Shown: positions 8,701 through 16,644 of the stretch, piece after piece
Layout of the letters: every line of letters starts with the position of its first letter
Position numbering within the stretch: position 1 is the stretch's first letter
Notes under the pieces: generated by a model
Told to the model about the DNA's origin: nothing
What the model saw: the letters and a program-made list of their open reading frames with translations, nothing else
Databases searched by the model: none
NCBI GenBank assembly: GCA_016712265.1
Contig: JADJRJ010000028.1
Coordinates: 992,001-1,056,000 of the forward strand
DNA: 64,000 nucleotides
DNA from: Gemmatimonadota bacterium
Lineage (GTDB): Bacteria > Gemmatimonadota > Gemmatimonadetes > Gemmatimonadales > Gemmatimonadaceae
Reading direction: 5' to 3'
Made by a program: the position numbers and the translations under genes

Positions 8701-9341
8701 TGGAGTTCCGCACGCGGATCGAGTCGCGGTACGGCGACAACCGGTTCGCTGACGCCGAGCGAAAGTTGTATCGCATCGACGGCAGCAAGCAGGGCGACAA
8801 CACCGTGACATACGACAAGGGAGGGTGGGTCTTCTGGATGCTCGCCGACCTGGTGGGCCGTGAACCCACCCTGCGGGGGATGCAGGACTTCATCGCGAAG
8901 TATCGAGGGAGCGATGACCACGCGATGCTCCAGGATTTCACGGCACACATGCGACGCTATGCGGCGGACACGGCGTCGTACGACGACTTCGTTCGCCAAT
9001 GGTTCGACTCGGTGGTCGTTGGTGAATACCGGGTTGATATGGCGACCACGAGCAAGCGGCCCGATGGGACGTGGGAGACGCGGGCGGTGGTCCGCAATGT
9101 GGGTCGCGCGTCGATGATGGTGGATGTGGCGGCCGTACGCGGTGAGCGATTCCCCGATGACACGAGCGCGCAGGACCGAGTACCGTACGTGCAGCAGGTG
9201 ACCCGGGTCATGCTGCCAGCCGAGCTGGCCGTGCCGGTCACGATGATTTCGACATTCGAGCCGCAGCGGGTGGTTGTGGACCCTGATGTGCGGGTGCTGC
9301 AGCTGAGACGACGGTCGGCGGAGAAGACGATCGAGAGGTGA
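5748..9341 (+). CDS. ABC-2 permease fused to an M1-family metallopeptidase
   Basis: A 1197-residue fusion. About residues 1-620 hold two sets of hydrophobic helices typical of ABC-2 permeases (for example ALLLFLSYGLSAG and VALLLLCLFFLWDW). The remainder is a gluzincin domain. The zinc motif is H940-E941-x2-H944, with a downstream Glu at 964 in LSEGMSHF and a likely catalytic Tyr in VTYDKGGW. The M1 substrate motif GAMEN is not seen, and the spacing from H944 to E964 is one residue longer than the usual 18. The peptidase domain probably faces the periplasm. Overlaps of 4 bp on both sides define a three-gene operon. Function is unknown; coupling of transport to peptide trimming is conjecture. 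Confidence 0.9.
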   Translation: MSASRVWVVAVDELRLTLRRPLTWVLIALLLFLSYGLSAGWVQIAISSGDASVGGTRAHLTSEFALTQIFAAFSWSAYIFFAAAGAGLGVIRDGESRVLEILQSTPLRPAEYAWGKYLGVLAAFVVVLIGNTLVLMVCLAVLPNAEMLDARGPFVATNYLKPLLVFGLPNVIFMTGMAFAVGTATRRAVLVFAFPVALLLLCLFFLWDWSPSWLSEGANRALMFIDPSGLRWLRETWLEVDRGAAFYNTQAVTLDGFILGQRATWVILALLSVAGAVHRFARTMRASHRVTSADVATAMQPQLATAPVAVPSSRPLPVATGAPPTWWTTLRMVAAAEARELAAQPGLYLFVPLVVLQVISNALLALGAFDTPLLRTPGQLAATQMGLLTAYVTLLLVFYAVESLERERSTRLSAIHDSLPIPTSALLAGKAVALGVVVGVIVLACLLASMILVMAQGNVGFSLTPFVLMWVVLLIPTFFVVIAFIFAAYGIAKGRYGAYAISFGAIGLAMWAALTDRENWVSDWSLTSAIQWSDMSILEFDREALIWNRLFWLAVGVFLWRVATRLYPRVERDPVRWLQARTWPQWWRSLRPSVPFVLAPVILGAMAWRQVNTGPDGARAEKLGKDYWKKNLATWWNAPVPWVKDVDLDVRLDPAERAWRVQGSYLVVNHRDTVLQRIPLTVGRWRNMQFTADGDSIRPDTASHLYVFTLPTPLGPGDSVRLGFSYEGRHEGATRAGGGAGEFIVPSGVVMQGWSPQYFPVVGFVEGIGSDEDNTFEPRDYPEDHWQATTPALFGSERPMTVRTRIDVPAAFHANGVGEQLRDEVKDGRRLVEFRTDEPVMAYNIVAGKWLVRRGAGTALFHHPTHTYNVDEMGNAMDQARRWYGTWFGAYPWKELKVSEFPSLATYAQGFPTNITFSEGIGFLTKSEPKTNLAFLVTAHEIAHQWWGNMLQPGRGPGANILSEGMSHFATALLIEQVKGFRNGLEFRTRIESRYGDNRFADAERKLYRIDGSKQGDNTVTYDKGGWVFWMLADLVGREPTLRGMQDFIAKYRGSDDHAMLQDFTAHMRRYAADTASYDDFVRQWFDSVVVGEYRVDMATTSKRPDGTWETRAVVRNVGRASMMVDVAAVRGERFPDDTSAQDRVPYVQQVTRVMLPAELAVPVTMISTFEPQRVVVDPDVRVLQLRRRSAEKTIER

Positions 9342-10441
9342 GCGGGCCCGTGACAACCCAAGACACGGACATCCTGGACCGGGGCGTCGCGCGCGGCGTC
9401 ATCACCGCGGCGCAACGCGACGCCCTGCGCGAGCTGGGATCGGGTTCTCACGCGCCTGCCGAGGTCACCGTGGCGTTTTCCGGCGTGACGGTAGCCTATG
9501 GGCTTGGCGCCCTCCTGGTCCTGTTTGCCGCCGGCTGGTTTCTCGTGAGCCGATGGGCCTCGTTAGGTCACTGGGGGGTACTCGCGGCCGTCACCGCGTA
9601 CGGGGTGATGCTGTGGGGCGGGGGGCACGTGCTGGAGCGCCGGGGATTCCCGCGGGCGGGGCAACTCGCCGTGGCGCTCGCGATTGGCCTCGTGCCGGTG
9701 GCCACCTGGGCGATACTGCACCTCGCCGGGGAATGGCCGGAGCGCGGCGATCCACTGGCGCTGTACCTCCCCTATGCGGCGAGCCGGGGACTCATCCTCG
9801 ACCTCACAACCCTCCTCGTCGCCCTGCTCGCCTGGCGATCGCGCGCGTTCCCCTTGCTGATGGTCCCCATCGCCGTCGCCCTGTGGTGGACCTGGTTCCA
9901 TCTCGGGCAGCTCGTGGCATTTGACCGTGAGCGAGCGTGGTTCGACCAATGGCTGATGCTCGCGGCCGGACTCGCCCTCCTCGCGGGCGCTGATGCCATG
10001 GATCGCTGGCAGCGGCGACGCGCCCCGGGCGACGACTACGCGGCACCGCTCTGGATCACGGCCGTCTTCGCGTTCTCGTTTGCCTTCCTTGTCATCTGGA
10101 TGGACTCGCGGGCCGCCAAACACACCATGGCACCGGTCGCCCTCGGGCTGATCGCCCTCGCGCTCAGGACGCGCCGCAGGGCCGCACTCGTCGTCGGGAT
10201 TGCTGGGGTCTTCGGCTACCTCGCCTGGCTCGCGAGTGACGTGTTCGAGGACACGGCGCTGTTCCCGGTGGCCCTCGCCGGCCTGGGTATCGGCCTCATC
10301 TTCACAACCGTCTGGCTGCAGCGTCGTTTTCCTGCCCTGGCAACCAGGGTTGGGGGGCTGGAGGGCCGTGACCTCCCTGGCCACAGTGGCTATCCTGGGC
10401 ACCCGCCCTCGTCGCGGCGGGCCTGGCATGGTCGACGGTAG
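9338..10441 (+). CDS. DUF2157 membrane protein, apparently frameshifted near the 3' end
   Basis: A GTG start at 9338 overlaps the previous stop by 4 bp. The 367-residue product begins with the DUF2157 helix (LDRGVARGVITAAQRDALRE) followed by about nine or ten membrane helices. The last 30 residues are not membrane-like. Removing one G from the G-run at about 10331-10336 and one C near 10401-10404 restores a helix in other frames (RAVTSLATVAIL, then ALVAAGLAWSTVGAP) and moves the stop to 10542. So two single-base insertions, or sequence errors, probably spoil the C-terminus. The role of DUF2157 proteins is unknown. Confidence 0.8.
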   Translation: MSGPVTTQDTDILDRGVARGVITAAQRDALRELGSGSHAPAEVTVAFSGVTVAYGLGALLVLFAAGWFLVSRWASLGHWGVLAAVTAYGVMLWGGGHVLERRGFPRAGQLAVALAIGLVPVATWAILHLAGEWPERGDPLALYLPYAASRGLILDLTTLLVALLAWRSRAFPLLMVPIAVALWWTWFHLGQLVAFDRERAWFDQWLMLAAGLALLAGADAMDRWQRRRAPGDDYAAPLWITAVFAFSFAFLVIWMDSRAAKHTMAPVALGLIALALRTRRRAALVVGIAGVFGYLAWLASDVFEDTALFPVALAGLGIGLIFTTVWLQRRFPALATRVGGLEGRDLPGHSGYPGHPPSSRRAWHGRR

Positions 10442-10587
10442 GGGCGCCGGGAAGCCTGTCGCGCGCGCGCCAGGCCCAGCCTCCGGTCCTTCGGCCGGAC
10501 ACCCTGCGGCCCGACCGCGACGGATCGGTGAGGAAACCCTGATCCGGGGGCTGTCGTACAAAGGGGCAGACCCCGGCCCCGGACCCG

Positions 10588-13044
10588 ATGTTCGCCGCTG
10601 CGACGCTCCTCTTCTTGCAGTCCGTTTCCGTCACCGTAGGCCAGGACAAGGCGGCGCGCGACAGCCTGCGCCGCGAGGCACTCCGCGATTCCATCCGGCG
10701 CCAAGTCGTCCTGGAATCCGACCAGCCCAGGCGTCCGGTTCGCCGCGTCCCCGTCACCCCCGAACATCTCAGGACCGCCTTTCGCGACTCCGCCGCCCGG
10801 CAACTCCTGGTGCGCGCACGTGAGGCGCGCCTGACGACGGACAGCACCCTGCTCGCGTACGACGCCACCGCGTACCAACGGCTGTCGACGGGGCTTGGCT
10901 TCCGCGCCACTGGAAGGGACCGCCTGCTCTTTCGGACGGAGAATGCCTCGCGCGTGCGCTGGTCGCGCTCGAATGGCCTGCATGTGGACGTGAAGGGGCG
11001 CCGCACCGTCTTTCCCATGGCCGAGGAGGAGGCGGGAGAGGTCAATCTCGAGGAGATGGGGCCGATCCCGTATTACCCCGGACGCGAAGCCCTCTGGGTC
11101 GGTTCGGGGATCGCGCGGGCCGAGGTCGACGAGAGTGAGATGGTCCACCCGATCGCGACCGGCTCCGAAGCGTACTACATCTACTCTGCCGGGGACTCCC
11201 TGACGATCACCTTGTCGGACGGCAAGGCCATTCGCCTGCGCGAGCTGCGTATCGAACCCCGGCGCCCGGAGTGGAAGTTCTCCGTGGGCTCGTTCTGGTT
11301 CGACCAGGATGGGGGGCAGCTGGTGCGGGCGGTCTACCGGTTTGCCACGGCCATGAACATCTGGGCGGTCGCCGACGCGGAGATCGAACGCGAGAAGCAG
11401 GAGAGGCTCGCCCGCGGCGAGAAGTGGGACCCGGATGAGGAGGTACCCGGCTGGGTCAAGGGATTCATGTCACCCATGGAGGCGAACCTCGAGGCCGTGA
11501 CCGTGGAATACGGCTTGTATGGCGGGCGCTATTGGCTGCCGCGCACGCAGTACGCCGAGGGGCATGCGAAGGCATCGTTCATGCGCATTCCCTTTAAGCT
11601 GGAGGAGAGCTTCAAGTACGCCAGCGTGAACGGGACGGATTCGCTGCCGCCGCAGGCCCGGCGCCTCTCGCTGAGTGAGCTGAGGGATTCCCTGTTTGGG
11701 GACACGACCCGGTTCCGCGACCTCCCGGACAGTCTGCGCAAGGAGCGCAGTCGCATCTTCGCGCAGGTGGACTCCACTCGCCGCGCCGAGCGCATCGCCC
11801 TGCGCAAGCAGGAGTGTGCGACGTCGGGGATGTTCACCAGGACCGAGTCGCGATTCAACGGACAACTGCGCGCGACCGTGCGCGTCCCCTGTTCGGACTC
11901 CGCGCTGGCCAACGCGCCCGAGCTTGCGCACTCGATCTACGAACCCGGGGAGGAGCTGTTCGGTTTGAGTGAACGCAATGAGTTGCTGAAGGCGCTCGAC
12001 TTCTCGCTACAGCCAGTGTGGGCACCGATGCCGATCCGGACGGAGTGGGGGATGAACCTGATGCGATACAATCGCGTCGAGGGATTCTCCGCCGCGGCGA
12101 AGGCGTCGCAGAACCTCGGCAAGGGGATCTCCTGGGATGCGACAGGGCGCCTGGGGACGGCGGACCACAGTGTGTACGGCGAGCTCGGCGTTGCCCGGTC
12201 CAACGGACGCCATACCTATCGCGCCGGCGCCTACCGTCGACTCGTGGCCTCCAACGGTGACTGGGGCAGCCCACTCTCGTTCGGCGCCGCCTTCGGCGCT
12301 TTGGCGTATGGCCGCGACGAAGGGTACTACCATCGCGCGAGCGGCGTGGAAGTTGAGCGGTCCCTCGTTCGGGGCGGCGGACTCCAGGTGCGAGGATTCC
12401 TGGAGCGACAGCACAACGCTTCCTGGAACACCCGATTCAACCTGTCGCGGGCCATGGGGTCGAGCGCGGAGTTCCAGCCGAACATCACCGCAGAACGGAC
12501 GACGATTGCCGGGATCTCGCTGCGCCAGCAGCTGAATCATGGCCTCGATCCGGCACACGTGCGACTGTTTGGTGATGTGCGGGCCGAGGGCGGGGCGGTC
12601 CTCGATCGCGCGCGCGGGGACAGTGCGCCTGGTGCCTACTTGCGTGTTGCCGGTGACCTCACCATGTCGCGGCAGCTCGTCGGGAAGCTGGCCGGTGCGT
12701 TGACGCTCGGTGCGGGCTATAGCGATGGGGCACCCCTCCAGCGGCAGTTCTTCCTTGGCGGGGCGCAGACCGTGCGTGGGCAGTTGCTGGGCTCGGCCGC
12801 CGGGGAAGCCTATTGGCTCGGTCGTGCGGAACTGGGGCGCGACGTAAAGGCCATTCGCCAGGTCGTATTCGGCGACGTGGGTTGGGCCGGGCCCTGGTCG
12901 ACGCGGAGCACCCCGGGCCGACCGCTCAGTGGTGTCGGCGTCGGGACATCGTTCCTTGATGGCTTGATCCGCTTTGACCTCTCACGCGGTCTCTACCCCC
13001 GCAAGAAGATGCGGTTTGATATGTACGTCGAGGCCAGGTTCTAG
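10588..13044 (+). CDS. Omp85/surface-antigen-like outer membrane protein
   Basis: An 818-residue exported protein; the signal peptide is short and the ATG at 10588 gives MFAAATLLFLQSVSVTVGQ. The N-terminal half is mixed and charged. From about residue 470 alternating beta-strand sequence begins. The C-terminal region has the surface-antigen (D15-like) pattern FLGGAQTVRG, and the protein ends in an aromatic strand (DMYVEARF), the usual signal for BAM-dependent insertion. It lacks clear POTRA domains, so it is probably a lineage-specific barrel rather than BamA. It follows the ABC operon by 146 bp (46 bp if the DUF2157 frame is repaired). Confidence 0.8.
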   Translation: MFAAATLLFLQSVSVTVGQDKAARDSLRREALRDSIRRQVVLESDQPRRPVRRVPVTPEHLRTAFRDSAARQLLVRAREARLTTDSTLLAYDATAYQRLSTGLGFRATGRDRLLFRTENASRVRWSRSNGLHVDVKGRRTVFPMAEEEAGEVNLEEMGPIPYYPGREALWVGSGIARAEVDESEMVHPIATGSEAYYIYSAGDSLTITLSDGKAIRLRELRIEPRRPEWKFSVGSFWFDQDGGQLVRAVYRFATAMNIWAVADAEIEREKQERLARGEKWDPDEEVPGWVKGFMSPMEANLEAVTVEYGLYGGRYWLPRTQYAEGHAKASFMRIPFKLEESFKYASVNGTDSLPPQARRLSLSELRDSLFGDTTRFRDLPDSLRKERSRIFAQVDSTRRAERIALRKQECATSGMFTRTESRFNGQLRATVRVPCSDSALANAPELAHSIYEPGEELFGLSERNELLKALDFSLQPVWAPMPIRTEWGMNLMRYNRVEGFSAAAKASQNLGKGISWDATGRLGTADHSVYGELGVARSNGRHTYRAGAYRRLVASNGDWGSPLSFGAAFGALAYGRDEGYYHRASGVEVERSLVRGGGLQVRGFLERQHNASWNTRFNLSRAMGSSAEFQPNITAERTTIAGISLRQQLNHGLDPAHVRLFGDVRAEGGAVLDRARGDSAPGAYLRVAGDLTMSRQLVGKLAGALTLGAGYSDGAPLQRQFFLGGAQTVRGQLLGSAAGEAYWLGRAELGRDVKAIRQVVFGDVGWAGPWSTRSTPGRPLSGVGVGTSFLDGLIRFDLSRGLYPRKKMRFDMYVEARF

Positions 13045-13207
13045 CCGTTCCCACGCGAGAGACAACAGCCTCAGTGACGATCGCGGGCGCGCCAAGGCGC
13101 AGCCCAATCGACGTGGCAGCATTCGTGGCTCGAAGCACGGCATGGGGCTTCCGAAAGGCCGAGGTGTTGGTACATTAGCCGTCCCCAACACTCCCTCGGA
13201 GACCCCC

Positions 13208-13591
13208 ATGCTTTCGGATTTCAAAGCCTTCTTGCTGAAGGCCAACGTTGTCGGCCTGTCGTTGGCCGTCATCGTCGGTGGCGCCGCCGGTTCGCTCGTA
13301 ACGGCGATGACCAATGACTTCATCATGCCGGTTGTCGGCGCGGTGACACCGGACGGCGACTGGCGCAAATGGACCCTCGATGTCGGCTCGATGAAGTTCG
13401 GCATTGGTGACTTTGCCGGCGTGTTCCTGAACTTCGCGATCGTCTCCTTTGTGGCCTGGCAGATCGGCAAGATCTTCATCAAGCCGGAGCCGCCCGCACC
13501 GCCCGCGCCGCCGTCGAAATCGTGCGGCTTCTGCCTGAACAGCATCCCCGCAGCCGCGACGCGTTGCGGCTTCTGCACGAGCCAGCTGTAG
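13208..13591 (+). CDS. mscL: Large-conductance mechanosensitive channel with C-terminal zinc-ribbon-like motif
   Basis: A 127-residue MscL. The ATG at 13208 gives the family N-terminus (MLSDFKAFLLKANVVGLSLA). TM1 lies at about 12-40 and includes the pore pattern GLSLAVIVGGAAG; TM2 is LNFAIVSFVAWQIGKIF. It releases solutes during hypo-osmotic shock. The tail is unusual: instead of a helical bundle it has a proline linker and two C-x2-C pairs (CGFC ... CGFC) that could bind zinc. A standard factor-independent terminator follows. No operon partners. Confidence 0.9.
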   Translation: MLSDFKAFLLKANVVGLSLAVIVGGAAGSLVTAMTNDFIMPVVGAVTPDGDWRKWTLDVGSMKFGIGDFAGVFLNFAIVSFVAWQIGKIFIKPEPPAPPAPPSKSCGFCLNSIPAAATRCGFCTSQL

Positions 13592-13628
13592 GCGACAACG
13601 GGCCACGGTGGTGGGGTGAGGGCGAACG

Positions 13629-13660
13629 GTGGGGAGCGCGCACAGCGGCTCCCCACTTTG
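13629..13660 (+). terminator. Rho-independent terminator of mscL
   Basis: GTGGGGAGC (13629-13637) pairs perfectly with GCTCCCCAC (13648-13656) around a 10-nt loop, followed at once by TTTGCTTTCT. This is the clearest intrinsic terminator in the window. Located 38 bp after the mscL stop. Confidence 0.8.
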
Positions 13661-13714
13661 CTTTCTCCCCCGTGTAAATCACACGCGAGGCGCGTCTGCC
13701 GCTTGCCGGCCGGA

Positions 13715-14629
13715 CTACGGCACTCGAATCGCCCCCTCGCAGACCAGCACGCTGGGACCGCCGACGCGCACGGCCGTGATGGAGCCGCCCGCCTTGTCGG
13801 TCTCGACATCAATCACCGACGGTCGGCCGAGTTCGTACCCCTGTTCCACGACCCATCGCAGGGTCCCGTCTCGCCGGGCGTCCCGGGCGCCAAGGTAGCC
13901 GCCTAACGCCGCGCAGGCCGATCCCGTCGCCGGGTCCTCGAGGACGGCGACGCCTGGGCCAAACATGCGGGCCCTCACGTCATGGTCGGCTTCCTCCGCA
14001 TCCATGGCAAACACCATCACCATGTGGTTCGGCAGGTGGGCCAACGTGCGCTCCCACAGGTCGGTGCGGAACTTCACGCGGCTTACGGCCGCGCGGTCGC
14101 GCAACGGGATGAACGAGAAGGGGAGTCCACACGAGACGGCCTGCGGATGAAAGACCCCATCGCGCAGGTCGTCGACGTCCAGCGAGAGCATCGGCGCCAG
14201 CACCTCGCGCGCCGGCAAGGGAGGGAACACCTCGGGGAGCTTGGCCACCGAGAGCTGGCAAAAGGTGGGGACGCCGCCCGTGCTCCGGATCAGCACCGGC
14301 ACTGGCCCGACCCCCTCCTCGAAGATGATCCGGGTTTCGTCGCCAGTGAGCGGGATCTCGCCGATGGCCGCCAGGACGTGGGCCGTGCCGACCGTCGGAT
14401 GCCCAGCGAAAGGCATCTCCTCCCCCGGGGTGAAGATGCGCACGCGCCGCGTGTGCGCGGGGTTGTCCGGGGGCAGGACAAAGGTCGATTCCGCGTAGTT
14501 GAATTCGCGCGTGATCGCCTGCATTTGCTCGGTGGTCAACCCGCGCGCATCCGGGAGGACCGCAAGCTGGTTGCCGCCGAAGGTGCGTGCGGTGAAGACG
14601 TCGGCGGTCAGGTAACGGAAGGATGGCAT
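13715..14629 (-). CDS. PhzF-family isomerase
   Basis: A 304-residue PhzF-like protein starting at ATG 14629. Family features visible are the N-terminal GGNQLAVL, the catalytic-type Glu at E47 in NYAESTFV, EMPFAGHPTVGTAH, and DPATGSACAALGGYL near the C-terminus. PhzF homologues isomerise small acids such as dihydro-hydroxyanthranilate, but most genomic copies have unknown substrates and no phenazine genes are present here. It is downstream of pruA on the same strand, separated by 147 bp containing a repeat tract, so co-transcription is uncertain. Confidence 0.9.
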   Translation of the reverse strand: MPSFRYLTADVFTARTFGGNQLAVLPDARGLTTEQMQAITREFNYAESTFVLPPDNPAHTRRVRIFTPGEEMPFAGHPTVGTAHVLAAIGEIPLTGDETRIIFEEGVGPVPVLIRSTGGVPTFCQLSVAKLPEVFPPLPAREVLAPMLSLDVDDLRDGVFHPQAVSCGLPFSFIPLRDRAAVSRVKFRTDLWERTLAHLPNHMVMVFAMDAEEADHDVRARMFGPGVAVLEDPATGSACAALGGYLGARDARRDGTLRWVVEQGYELGRPSVIDVETDKAGGSITAVRVGGPSVLVCEGAIRVP

Positions 14630-14660
14630 GGGTCAGTGGTCACTGGTTGCCAGAGAATGC

Positions 14661-14760
14661 ACAGCACGGGCAGCACGAGACAAGAGAAGCACGAGAGCCG
14701 CAGCCCCCGTGCCCCCCGTGCCCCTCGTGCTGCCCGGACTGCTCGTGCCGCTCGCGCTTC
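14661..14760. repeat. Low-complexity intergenic tract with 13-bp inverted repeat
   Basis: Between pruA and the PhzF gene lie imperfect repeats of AGCACGAG/CTCGTGCT-type units and (CCGTGCCCC)2. CGGGCAGCACGAG (14667-14679) is perfectly complementary to CTCGTGCTGCCCG (14724-14736), so a transcript could form a large hairpin. Similar units recur at 42541-42650 and 44757-44866. Confidence 0.65.
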
Positions 14761-14776
14761 ACGCTGTTGCGGCTTC

Positions 14777-16447
14777 CTACTCTGCTCCCATGAACGGATA
14801 CCGATAGTCCACCGGTGGCACGAATGTCTCCTTGATCGTCCGCGGGGAGAGCCAGCGCAGCAGGTTCAGCCGCGAGCCCGCCTTGTCGTTCGTCCCGGAC
14901 GCGCGCGCACCTCCAAACGGCTGCTGCCCCACCACCGCACCCGTCGGTTTGTCATTGATGTAGAAGTTGCCCGCCGCGTTCCGCAAGCCGACCAGGGCCT
15001 CGCGCACCGCACTCCGGTCGTTGGAGAACACCGCGCCCGTCAGGGCATACGGCGACGTGGAATCCACCACGCCCAGCATCTCGTGCCACTTCGCGTCGTC
15101 GTACGGATGCACCGTGAGCACCGGGCCAAAGATCTCCTCGCACATCAGGCGGTAGCCCGGGTTCGACGTCTCCACGAGCGTCGGCTCGATGAAGTACCCC
15201 TTCTCGCCGCGCGCACCACCACCGGCCAGGATCGTCGCGTTCTGCTTGGCGTCGGTCAGGTACTCCGAGATCTTGTCGAACGCCTTCTTGTCGATCACGG
15301 CGCTCATGAAGTTCCGGAAGTCGCGCACATCGCCCTGCTTGATGTCGGCGATCATTCCCAGCGTGGCCTCGCGTACCTGGTTCCAGATCGAGCGCGGAAC
15401 GTAGGCTCGGCTCGCGGCGGAGCACTTCTGCCCCTGGTACTCAAAGCCGCCGCGGGCAATCGCCACCGCGACCGCCATCGGGTCAGCCGACGGGTGCGCC
15501 AGGATAAAATCCTTGCCGCCCGTCTCCCCAACGATCCGCGGATACCCACGGTAGCTGGACATGTTGCTCCCGATGGTCTTCCACATCGAGTTGAACACCC
15601 CGGTGCTGCCGGTGAAGTGTACCCCGGCGAGGTCCCGGTGGGTCAGCACGTAATCGCTGATCATCACCGCGTCGCCCGGGACGAAGTTGATGACCCCTGG
15701 CGGAAGTCCGGCTTCCTCGAGGATCTTCATGATGTAGTACCCGGCCAACACGGCCGTGCCGGCCGGCTTCCAGACGATCCCACAACCCATCATCGCCGGC
15801 GAACCCGCGAGGTTGCCGCCGATCGCCGTGAAGTTGAACGGTGAGATGGCGTAGACGAATCCCTCGAGGCCGCGATAGTCGAGCATGTTCCAGACCCCGG
15901 GGCCCGAGACCGGCTGGTCCGAGTAGATCTCTTGCGCATACCCGGCGTTGAAGCGCCAGAAGTCGATCAGCTCGCACGCCGCGTCGATCTCGGCCTGAAA
16001 GACCGTCTTGGACTGCCCCAGCATCGTCGCGGCGTTCAGCGTGTCGCGGTGCTTGGTGGCCAGGAGCTCGGCGGCCTTGAGGAACACGGCCACCCGGTCC
16101 TCCCATGGCCACTGGGACCACTCCCGCTGGGCGGCGACCGCCGTGTCGACCGCGAGCCGAACCTGCTCGGGGGTGGCCATGTGGTAATCCGCGAGGACAT
16201 GCCCGTGGTCATGTGGCATGACCGCCGTTCCCCGCTGCGTGCCCTTGAACTCTTTGCCCCCGATGATGACCGGGATCTCGATACGTTCCTTCGCCATTGA
16301 GTCGAGGCGTGCCTTGAGGAACGCGCGTTCCGGTGAACCGGGAGCATAGGACCGGATCGGCTCGTTCACCGGAGCGGGAACGCGGCGCACGCCGTTGAAG
16401 CCGGAGGCACCTGGACGAGGGGACGGGGTAGCGGAGGGGCTGCTCAT
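14777..16447 (-). CDS. pruA: 1-pyrroline-5-carboxylate (L-glutamate gamma-semialdehyde) dehydrogenase
   Basis: A 556-residue NAD(P)-dependent aldehyde dehydrogenase of the P5C dehydrogenase type, which oxidises glutamate semialdehyde to glutamate in proline catabolism. Catalytic Cys is C342 (YQGQKCSAASR) and the general base is E308 (VGETGGKD). The Rossmann motif FTGSTGVF and the C-terminal QQPFGGARASGTNDKAG are also present. Length and sequence match the stand-alone enzyme rather than the PutA fusion; no proline dehydrogenase gene is in the window. The first 20 or so residues are low-complexity, so the true start could be slightly internal. Confidence 0.95.
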   Translation of the reverse strand: MSSPSATPSPRPGASGFNGVRRVPAPVNEPIRSYAPGSPERAFLKARLDSMAKERIEIPVIIGGKEFKGTQRGTAVMPHDHGHVLADYHMATPEQVRLAVDTAVAAQREWSQWPWEDRVAVFLKAAELLATKHRDTLNAATMLGQSKTVFQAEIDAACELIDFWRFNAGYAQEIYSDQPVSGPGVWNMLDYRGLEGFVYAISPFNFTAIGGNLAGSPAMMGCGIVWKPAGTAVLAGYYIMKILEEAGLPPGVINFVPGDAVMISDYVLTHRDLAGVHFTGSTGVFNSMWKTIGSNMSSYRGYPRIVGETGGKDFILAHPSADPMAVAVAIARGGFEYQGQKCSAASRAYVPRSIWNQVREATLGMIADIKQGDVRDFRNFMSAVIDKKAFDKISEYLTDAKQNATILAGGGARGEKGYFIEPTLVETSNPGYRLMCEEIFGPVLTVHPYDDAKWHEMLGVVDSTSPYALTGAVFSNDRSAVREALVGLRNAAGNFYINDKPTGAVVGQQPFGGARASGTNDKAGSRLNLLRWLSPRTIKETFVPPVDYRYPFMGAE

Positions 16448-16644
16448 GGAGCGTCGGGGACGAGGGTCACGGACGAGTGGGGCGCGGAGGGTGCACCGTT
16501 GCGTCGCAGACCGAAGATAGTCCCGGGGCTCGGGGGCGCGGAACGGTTGGGCAACGGGTAGTGCGTAGGTGTTTCCGGGGGAGAGGTGTCAGGTAACTTG
16601 GAGCGGGCGCGAAAGTCGGCACCACCAACCAGCGAGGCGGCAAG

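Noticed and set aside
13982..15844. A 620-codon plus-strand frame opposite the PhzF-like gene and pruA
   Set aside because: Antisense to two well-supported enzymes, with composition typical of shadow frames.
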